Shown piece after piece: positions 58,195 to 64,000 of a stretch of 64,000 nt of DNA. The notes under the pieces are model-generated. The model was not told the origin of the DNA, ran no database searches, and worked only from the letters and a program-made list of their open reading frames with translations. Numbering within the stretch: the stretch's first letter is position 1; each line of letters begins with the position of its first letter. This DNA comes from Azophilus sp965200465 (GTDB taxonomy: Bacteria > Pseudomonadota > Gammaproteobacteria > Pseudomonadales > Azotimanducaceae), in the NCBI GenBank assembly GCA_965200465.1, contig OZ241358.1, positions 1,178,001 through 1,242,000 of the forward strand, in the 5' to 3' direction. Position numbers and translations under genes: made by a program.

Positions 58195-58998
58195 TCAAAA
58201 GAACGGATCTGGCGTCACGGGAACCGCCATGGGCGCTCCGTACCATTGCCGCCAAATTTCGTTGACTCTGCCTGAGGAATGCAGGTCGTAGAGCAGCACG
58301 TTCAGAAAATCCCGCAGGGCGTAGTTGCCCTTGCCGACGCCGATGCCGCAGTAGGCGATGAAGATCGGCTCATTCAGCACCTGCCACTGCACGTTGCGGT
58401 ATTGCCGAAGGAAGCGCAGGAAGAAGTCCACATTTTCCACCAGGGCGTCCGCCCGGCCCTGGGCGATGGCCCGGATGGTGTCCGCATTGCCGTCCACCAG
58501 CAGCACCTTGGGCTTCGGCAGCCGCTCCTTGAGCAACTGCACGGAGAGATTGCCGCGCATGTTCACCAGGGTGATGTCCTCCCGGTTCAATTCCGTCCAA
58601 GAGGAGACGTCGATTTTGTCCGTAGTGATGACGCCCATGGCCTCCGAATGCAGAGGCAGGGTGTAGCTGATCAGCTTGGCTCGCTCCGGCGTGCGGGTCA
58701 GGGCGCCTAGGGCGACGTCGATCCGGTTGGCGGCCAGGAAGGGCACCCGCTGCGCGGATTCGGTGGCGACGAATTCCACCTCCACGCCCAGCGCCTTGCC
58801 GATCAGGTTGCCGATGTCGATGTCGAAGCCTTCCAGCTGATTGGTGGTTCCGAAGGAGCTCATGGGCGGGAAGTTGGGGTTGACGCCGATGCGCACGGCG
58901 CCTTCGCCGATGATCTCATCCAGAGTGCGGGCTTGCAGGGAGGGCACGGCCGCCGCCCAGCAGAGCAGGGCGAGGGCGGAAAGGGTTTTGCCGAGCAT
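58195..58998 (-). CDS. Amino acid ABC transporter substrate-binding protein
   Basis: The start at ATG 58998, eight bases after GGAGGC, gives 267 residues. It has a signal peptide (TLSALALLCWAAAVPSLQA) and the family-3 solute-binding fold: VRIGVNPNFPPMSSFGTTNQ, LEGFDIDIGNLIGKALGVEV with the signature G-F-D-I-D-I, and NRIDVALGALTRTPERAKLI. The last motif carries the Arg-(x)n-Arg pattern that contacts the amino acid carboxylate. It supplies substrate to the following permeases. The amino acid is unknown. Confidence 0.95.
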   Translation of the reverse strand: MLGKTLSALALLCWAAAVPSLQARTLDEIIGEGAVRIGVNPNFPPMSSFGTTNQLEGFDIDIGNLIGKALGVEVEFVATESAQRVPFLAANRIDVALGALTRTPERAKLISYTLPLHSEAMGVITTDKIDVSSWTELNREDITLVNMRGNLSVQLLKERLPKPKVLLVDGNADTIRAIAQGRADALVENVDFFLRFLRQYRNVQWQVLNEPIFIAYCGIGVGKGNYALRDFLNVLLYDLHSSGRVNEIWRQWYGAPMAVPVTPDPFF

Positions 58999-59054
58999 CT
59001 TGTTCAGCCTCCAGTCGTTCAATTGCAGCAATGAATCGGCCCGCCAGACTTAAG

Positions 59055-59822
59055 CTAGCGAATGTAGCTCGCGCCGTTGACGTCCAGGGTTGCGCCGGAC
59101 AGATGCTTGAGGCGCCCGCTGGCCAGGAGCGCAACCAGCTCCGCGATTTCCTCGGGCGGCGCCCATTCCCCCATCGCCAGCCCCCGGGCCACCTTTGCGG
59201 CGCCGCCAAGCCGGGCGGCGGACTGCTGGGACATGCGGGTGTCCACCGGGCCGGGCGCCAGAACGTACGCCAGGATGCCATGCGCGGCGAACGACCGGGC
59301 GATGGTCTGGGTGGCGCAATGAATGGCCGCTTTGGAGGCCCCGTAGGCGATGGTGTCGGGCAGGGCGGTGCCCTGCTGAGCGGTCCAGCTGGAAAGGGTG
59401 ACGATGGTTCCGCCGTCCCGTTCGAGGAAGTGCCGCACCGCCCGGCGCAGCAGGCGGGCCGGTGCCGCCACGTTGATCTCCAAGGTTCGGTCCCAGACCG
59501 CGTCCCAGGCATCCAGCGGCTCCTCGAATCCGCCGCCCCAAAGCATGACCGCGGCGTTGTTCACCAGCACGTCGATGCCGCCGCGCCACTGCCGGGCGGC
59601 GTCCCACAAGGCTTCCACTTGGCCTCGCTGGGCCAAATCCGCCTGCAGCAGGCATTTTCGCTCCGTTTCAATGGCTTCCCCGGCCTGCTCCGCGCCCGCC
59701 CGATCCGATCCGTAGTGCAGGACGACATGGGCGCCGGCTTCGCCCAAGCGTCGGACGATGGCGGCGCCGATTCCCCTTGAGGAACCAGTCACCAGAATTG
59801 TCTTGCCTGAAAGATCGTGCAT
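59055..59822 (-). CDS. Short-chain dehydrogenase/reductase
   Basis: A 255-residue classical SDR. TILVTGSSRGIGAAIVRRLG carries the nucleotide motif T-G-x-x-x-G-I-G; VLVNNAAVMLWGG has the N-N-A-A strand; catalytic Ser is in IVTLSSWTAQQG and the Tyr-Lys pair in IAYGASKAAIH. The C-terminus LKHLSGATLDVNGASYIR is normal. The gene is 56 bases upstream of the binding-protein gene on the same strand, so it probably heads the ABC operon, and is divergent from the TonB receptor at 59984. Confidence 0.92.
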   Translation of the reverse strand: MHDLSGKTILVTGSSRGIGAAIVRRLGEAGAHVVLHYGSDRAGAEQAGEAIETERKCLLQADLAQRGQVEALWDAARQWRGGIDVLVNNAAVMLWGGGFEEPLDAWDAVWDRTLEINVAAPARLLRRAVRHFLERDGGTIVTLSSWTAQQGTALPDTIAYGASKAAIHCATQTIARSFAAHGILAYVLAPGPVDTRMSQQSAARLGGAAKVARGLAMGEWAPPEEIAELVALLASGRLKHLSGATLDVNGASYIR

Positions 59823-59885
59823 TGCCCAGCCTCAAGGCGGGCCATTGTGTACGGCGCTGGCGACGAAATGCAAAGGAAAAAAATG

Positions 59886-59914
59886 TTGACTTTCCGTGGG
59901 CGAGCGTCTATTAA
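59886..59914 (+). promoter_or_regulatory. Sigma-70-type promoter of the TonB-dependent receptor gene
   Basis: TTGACT (59886-59891) and TATTAA (59909-59914) are separated by exactly 17 bp, a near-consensus pair 70 bases before the receptor ATG. It is the clearest promoter in the window. It sits in the 161-bp gap shared with the divergent SDR gene, in an A-rich patch (GGAAAAAAATG). Confidence 0.7.
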
Positions 59915-59983
59915 CTGTCGCACAAGGGCGATCGTGGCTAGGGGGTGGCCCAATTCTAAGGATACGGCTTGGGAGGACATCCA

Positions 59984-62908
59984 ATGACTATTGCACCGGC
60001 TCGCAATCCCTTGCGCCGCGCCATACGCCGTGCGCTAATCGCCGGCCCGGTGGCGGCCGTGGCCAGCCAGGTCCCCGGCGCGTTCGCCCAGCAGGAAGGC
60101 GCGGAGGGAATCGCCATTGAAGAAGTTGTGGTGACCGGCTCCCGGCTGGTTCGCCAGGACTTCACCGCCATCAGCCCCATCGCCACCGTGGATCAGGACG
60201 TCATCCGCCAATCCGGCAACGTCACCTTGGAGGAAACGCTCAACATGTATCCGCAGCTGAACCCGGATACCACCAGCGCCTCCAATCAAAGCGGCGGCGA
60301 TGGAGTGCTGGCGCCGGATTTGCGCGGCTTGGGCTCGGTTCGCACCCTGGTGCTGGTGGACGGCAAGCGCTTCATTCCCGCCAGCGTCACCGGCCTCTCG
60401 GACATGGGCATCATCCCGGACATGCTCATCGAGCGGGTGGAGATCGCCACCGGGGGCGCTTCCGCGGTGTACGGCTCCGACGCCATCGCCGGAGCAATCA
60501 ACTTCATTCTCGCCGACGACTACGAGGGCGCCGACATCCGCTATCAGTGGGGCCAGGCCGGGGAAGGGGACGCCACCACCAGCAAGGTGGACCTGATCCT
60601 AGGCGCCAACGTCGCCGAAGGCGAAGGCAACATCACCCTGCATGCCTCCTTCACTCAGCGCGACCCGGTGTTCATGGAAAACCGGACCTTTTCCCAGCAG
60701 CCGTGGCTGGCCGACAGTTCGGGGAACCTGAATGAATTCGGCTCCGGCAACATTCCGGGCGGCAAGATTTTCATCCCCTCGGCGGATTTCGGGCAGATCG
60801 CCGGCCTGGACCTAGTGAGCGCCGCAGCCGACTGCCCAGGCCCCATTCAAGGCATCAGGTTTGGCGAAAACAGCCAGCCCCTGCCGTTCTGCCGGCCCAC
60901 GGACCAGTTCAACTACGCGGCCACCAACTACATCATGCGCCCCTTGGAGCGCTGGCAGCTGGGTGTGCTCGGCGAGTATGAGATTGCCGAAGGCGTGGAA
61001 CTCTACGCCCAAGGCTTCTACACCAAGAAGGAAAATGAATGGCAGCAGGCCGCCTTGGCGGTGGCGCCCACCAGCTCCGGCGCCCCCAACGGCAGCCTGC
61101 TGCTGCCCAATGCGGACACCAACCCCTTGTTCCCAGCGCCTCTGCGGGAATTCTTCGCGGCCAACCGCAGCTATTTCGACCCGGACGGCGATGGCGTGTT
61201 CCAAACCTTCGGCAACGGCCGGCGATTTTTGGAGTTCGGTCCCCGCAACGCGCACATTCTGCACGAGTCCTTCGGCGTCACAGGGGGACTGCGCGGCGCC
61301 ATTCAACTGGCCAACCGAACTTGGAACTGGGACGGCTTCTATCAGTATCAGCGCTCGGATGTGGATCAGACTCGGGTCGGGCTTCTGTCCCGCTCCCGAA
61401 CCACCCTGGGGCTGGATGTGGTGTTGGGGGCCGATGGCCAGCCCCAATGCCGGGTGGACCTGCTGGGCTGCGTGCCAGTCAATGTCTATGGCACCAACAC
61501 CCTCACGCCCGAGATGGTCGATTTCCTGAGCGTGACCACCGGCCGCGCGGACTGGTTCAAGCGCCAAGTGGTGGGCGGTTCCATGGCTGGGGACCTGTTC
61601 GACTTGCCGGCCGGCCCCGTCTCCACCGCCTTCGGCTTCGAATGGCGGGACGAGTCCTATCAGACGGTGCCGGACGAGGTCTCCGCCTCCGGCGACTTGG
61701 GCGGTGTGCCCCCGGTCAGGAACGCCGGCGGCTACGACCTTTGGGAGTTTTACGGGGAAGTGCGCATTCCCATCATCGAAACTCTGGCGGTGGAGGGGGC
61801 CATTCGCTACTCGGACTACTCCACCATCGGCGGGGTCACCACTTGGCGGGCTGGTCTGGATTGGTCGCCAGTGGATTGGGCCCGGGGCCGCTTCTCCATC
61901 AGCCGGGCCATTCGGGCGCCCAATCTGGACGAACTGTTCGCGCCGCCCAATCAGAGCTTCATCGGCGGGGAGGACCCTTGCGTGGTGGACAACAACCCCA
62001 CCACGGCAATCAAGGATCTGTGCCGGCAGCAGGGGGTCCCGGCCCGCTTCATCGACGATCTGCAAGTGGGCGCCAGCCAAGGATGGAGCCAGTTTTCCGG
62101 CGGCAACCTGAACCTGAACGAGGAGAAGTCCGACACCTACACGGTGGGCATGGTGGCGAGCCCGCCCTTTGCTCCAGGGCTGACGCTGTCCCTCGACTAC
62201 TGGCAGATCGAAGTGGAGGGCGCCATCAGCAGCGTCAATTCCCAAGCGCTGGTGAATTCCTGCTTCGACCTGCTCGACAGCAGCTCCCCCCAATGCCAAG
62301 CCATCACTCGGGACGCCCTCGGCAACATCGACCAGGTGAACGCGCCCCTGCTGAACCTGCAAACCCGGAAAGGCACGGGCATCGATCTGCAAGCCAGCTA
62401 CGCCATGGACTTGCCGGAATCGTTCGGCCTCGCGGGGAACGGGGCGGAACTGGCCCTGCGCTGGATCTCCACTTGGCAGACCAAGGACAGCACGGTGATT
62501 CTGGAGGGGCAGCCGGCGGTGGACTGCGCCGGCTATCTAGGCGGCGATTGTTCGGCCAACTTCATTCGCGCCACGCCGGATTTCCGCGGGCTGTTCAGCG
62601 CCGTCTATTCCAGCGGCTTGGCCAGCGTACGTTCGGATGTGGAGCTGATAGGCGGCTTCGGCTTGGCCGAAGGCGCCTATCCAAACAACAATGTCCCCAT
62701 CGGCTCCGAAGCCTACTGGGACATTTCCGGCAGCTACACCTTCATGGGCTATGTGGAAGTGTTCGCCGGCGTCAGCAACGTGCTGGACCGGCAGCCGCCC
62801 GTTCTCGGCTTCCGTGCCGGGGGCGACTCGAACACCCAGTCGCAGCTGTACGACACGGTGGGGCGGCGCTATTTCATCGGCACCACGGTGAAGCTGGGCG
62901 CCCGCTAG
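59984..62908 (+). CDS. TonB-dependent outer-membrane receptor (large)
   Basis: A 974-residue receptor from ATG 59984, which follows GGGAGGA at 59971. It has a signal peptide to about AFA, a TonB box IEEVVVTGSRLVRQDF, a plug with LRGLGSVRTLVLVDGKRF and SAVYGSDAIAGAINFI, and a barrel with long loops ending FIGTTVKLGAR. The I-E-E-V-V-V-T-G-S-R start and the A-V-Y-G-S-D-A-I-A-G plug are typical of large receptors in xanthomonads and related bacteria that take up complex organic substrates. It is divergent from the SDR/ABC operon and is followed after 25 bases by a DUF885 protein gene, probably co-transcribed. Confidence 0.93.
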   Translation: MTIAPARNPLRRAIRRALIAGPVAAVASQVPGAFAQQEGAEGIAIEEVVVTGSRLVRQDFTAISPIATVDQDVIRQSGNVTLEETLNMYPQLNPDTTSASNQSGGDGVLAPDLRGLGSVRTLVLVDGKRFIPASVTGLSDMGIIPDMLIERVEIATGGASAVYGSDAIAGAINFILADDYEGADIRYQWGQAGEGDATTSKVDLILGANVAEGEGNITLHASFTQRDPVFMENRTFSQQPWLADSSGNLNEFGSGNIPGGKIFIPSADFGQIAGLDLVSAAADCPGPIQGIRFGENSQPLPFCRPTDQFNYAATNYIMRPLERWQLGVLGEYEIAEGVELYAQGFYTKKENEWQQAALAVAPTSSGAPNGSLLLPNADTNPLFPAPLREFFAANRSYFDPDGDGVFQTFGNGRRFLEFGPRNAHILHESFGVTGGLRGAIQLANRTWNWDGFYQYQRSDVDQTRVGLLSRSRTTLGLDVVLGADGQPQCRVDLLGCVPVNVYGTNTLTPEMVDFLSVTTGRADWFKRQVVGGSMAGDLFDLPAGPVSTAFGFEWRDESYQTVPDEVSASGDLGGVPPVRNAGGYDLWEFYGEVRIPIIETLAVEGAIRYSDYSTIGGVTTWRAGLDWSPVDWARGRFSISRAIRAPNLDELFAPPNQSFIGGEDPCVVDNNPTTAIKDLCRQQGVPARFIDDLQVGASQGWSQFSGGNLNLNEEKSDTYTVGMVASPPFAPGLTLSLDYWQIEVEGAISSVNSQALVNSCFDLLDSSSPQCQAITRDALGNIDQVNAPLLNLQTRKGTGIDLQASYAMDLPESFGLAGNGAELALRWISTWQTKDSTVILEGQPAVDCAGYLGGDCSANFIRATPDFRGLFSAVYSSGLASVRSDVELIGGFGLAEGAYPNNNVPIGSEAYWDISGSYTFMGYVEVFAGVSNVLDRQPPVLGFRAGGDSNTQSQLYDTVGRRYFIGTTVKLGAR

Positions 62909-62933
62909 CGGAAGCATACGGAAGGTTGACCCC

Positions 62934-64000
62934 ATGAAACAGCAATTGACCCGAAGCATCCGATTCGCTCTGGTTGCCGCAGCCCTCGCTTGCGCCTTGG
63001 GGCCGTTCGCCGGTCCAGCCCGAGGCGCCGCGCTGGAGGGCATGCCGGAAGGGCAGGGCGGCCATCAGGATTTGGTGGCGCTGTTCCAGGAATTTCTGGA
63101 ATGGAAAGACCCGGCGCGCGCCCGGGGCGATGTGCCCAATCGCGACATCGCCGGCGCGGCCACCGAGATCTATCCCGACTACGGCCCGGAAGCCGTGGCC
63201 GCTCGCCGGGCGCAGATGCGGGAATATCAGGGCCGCCTTGCCGACATGGCGGTGGCCAGCTGGCCCTTGGCGCAGCAAGTGGACTATCTGGCGGTGCGCT
63301 CCCGCTTCGACCAGCATCAATTCACTTTGGACATTTCCCGCCCCTGGTCTCGGGACCCGGGCTTCTATGTGGATCAAATGCTGCGCGTGACCTTTGCCGA
63401 ACTGCCCCTTGCCGCCGATGAAACCGCGGCGCTGCAAGCCCAGTTGCAGGCCATATCGCTGCTTGTGGAGCAGGCCATGCGCAATTTGACGGAAGTGGCG
63501 GCGGACTATGCGGACTTGGCCATCTTCAACCTGAGCAATGCCGACGGGGTGGGGCATGGCTTCCCCTACCGGGCGGTTCCGCCGCCGGGCGTGATTGGCT
63601 GGTACGCGGATTTTCTGGAGCGAGCGGCGCAGCAGCAGCCCGCGCTGCAAGAGGACATCGCCGCCGCCAAGGCCTCCGTGGAGGCATTCCGGGACTGGCT
63701 GACCGAGGGTCGCGCCGGCATGACAGGGCAGGCCGGGGTCGGCGAGGACAACTTCGACTGGTACTTGAAGCACGTCAAGCTGATGCCCTACACGGCGGAT
63801 CAGATCGTTACCCTGGGCTTGCGGGAGCTGGATCGCCTGTGGAGCGTTTACGCCTTGGAGCAACATCGCAACCGCGCCCTGCCGGCCATTGAAATCTCCA
63901 AATCCGAGGAGGAATACGCTGCCCGCATCGCCGCCACGGATCAGCGCATCCGCACCTTTCTGGTGGAGAACGACGTCATCAGCATCCCGGACTACATTCA
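62934..64000 (+). CDS. DUF885 family exported protein (partial, 3' end outside window)
   Basis: The first 355 codons are present; the gene runs off the window. It has a signal peptide (IRFALVAAALACALGPFAGP) and the DUF885 helical fold: DYLAVRSRFDQHQFTLDISR near residue 115 and YTADQIVTLGLRELDRLWSV near 285 are typical of this peptidase-like family (M2/M3-like metallopeptidase superfamily). The expected H-E-x-x-H region would lie further downstream. It follows the TonB receptor closely, so a periplasmic step on the imported substrate, such as peptide hydrolysis, is a reasonable inference. Confidence 0.85.
   Translation, partial: MKQQLTRSIRFALVAAALACALGPFAGPARGAALEGMPEGQGGHQDLVALFQEFLEWKDPARARGDVPNRDIAGAATEIYPDYGPEAVAARRAQMREYQGRLADMAVASWPLAQQVDYLAVRSRFDQHQFTLDISRPWSRDPGFYVDQMLRVTFAELPLAADETAALQAQLQAISLLVEQAMRNLTEVAADYADLAIFNLSNADGVGHGFPYRAVPPPGVIGWYADFLERAAQQQPALQEDIAAAKASVEAFRDWLTEGRAGMTGQAGVGEDNFDWYLKHVKLMPYTADQIVTLGLRELDRLWSVYALEQHRNRALPAIEISKSEEEYAARIAATDQRIRTFLVENDVISIPDYI

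Noticed and set aside
60812..62392. 526-residue minus-strand frame opposite the second TonB-dependent receptor
   Set aside because: It has the composition of an antisense shadow (many Gln, Gly, Val, His), and the receptor on the plus strand is unambiguous.
1..64000. CRISPR array or prophage
   Set aside because: No regularly spaced identical repeats of 25-40 bases with unique spacers were seen, and there are no capsid, portal, terminase or integrase genes.
1..64000. Apparent richness in CCTAGG/CTAG tetranucleotides
   Set aside because: A rough expectation from the base composition (about 20 CCTAGG in 64 kb) is close to what I saw, so it only means CTAG is not avoided here as it is in enteric bacteria.

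Overview
The window is a chromosome segment of a GC-rich (roughly two-thirds G+C by eye) Gram-negative bacterium, most probably an uncultivated gammaproteobacterium. Supporting points are the long PstC and PstA permeases with large periplasmic inserts, a TtpC-type TonB operon (DUF3450, TtpC-like, ExbB, ExbD, TonB, TPR), two TonB-dependent receptors and several lipoproteins. A more exact placement cannot be read from the sequence.

Layout. (1) 1-11739: a Pho regulon on the minus strand in the order phoB, phoR, pstS remnant, pstC, pstA, [about 4 kb of foreign DNA], pstB, phoU. The foreign block (about 1611-5686) holds a heptad-repeat membrane protein, an IS30 transposase fragment, a membrane glycosyltransferase broken at a run of 14 G, repeat-rich non-coding DNA and a small putative DNA-binding protein. 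(2) 11938-12609: a dienelactone-hydrolase-like enzyme. 12794-17994: the six-gene TonB energy-transduction operon. (3) 18055-23228: housekeeping and scattered genes (ribE, pyrF, a phosphotransferase-fold protein, a VOC protein, a DUF3300 protein, tRNA-Arg). (4) 23286-29550: a TonB-dependent receptor and an MFS transporter, an aspartic-protease-like gene joined to a remnant of a sacsin/HSP90-like gene, and two coupled lipoproteins.

(5) 29899-41811: ten minus-strand genes that look like one operon. They encode a periplasmic TPR/TonB-C protein, two lipoproteins, a repeat-rich membrane protein, a PEGA/FGE-fold membrane protein, a small exported protein, a MotA/TolQ/ExbB-type channel, an actin/Hsp70-fold protein with degenerate nucleotide motifs, and two von Willebrand factor A proteins anchored by ExbD-like N-terminal segments. 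I know of no characterised system with this composition, and it is the best candidate here for an undescribed machine: a proton-channel-linked envelope complex. (6) 41952-47168: a secreted two-repeat protein, a large one-polypeptide restriction-modification enzyme of the ISP type that appears to lack the helicase module, and two small overlapping convergent genes.

(7) 47248-64000: amino-compound metabolism. Split glycine decarboxylase (gcvPA, gcvPB) stands divergent from an AcoX-like kinase and a methyltransferase. Then come an ene-reductase-type flavoenzyme, a DapA-family lyase, a D-amino-acid-oxidase-fold FAD enzyme, a complete polar amino acid ABC importer with an SDR, a second TonB-dependent receptor behind a clear sigma-70-type promoter, and a DUF885 protein cut by the window end. 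Together these suggest uptake and oxidation of an amino acid or N-methylated amine whose product may feed glycine cleavage. The substrate is not identifiable from sequence alone.
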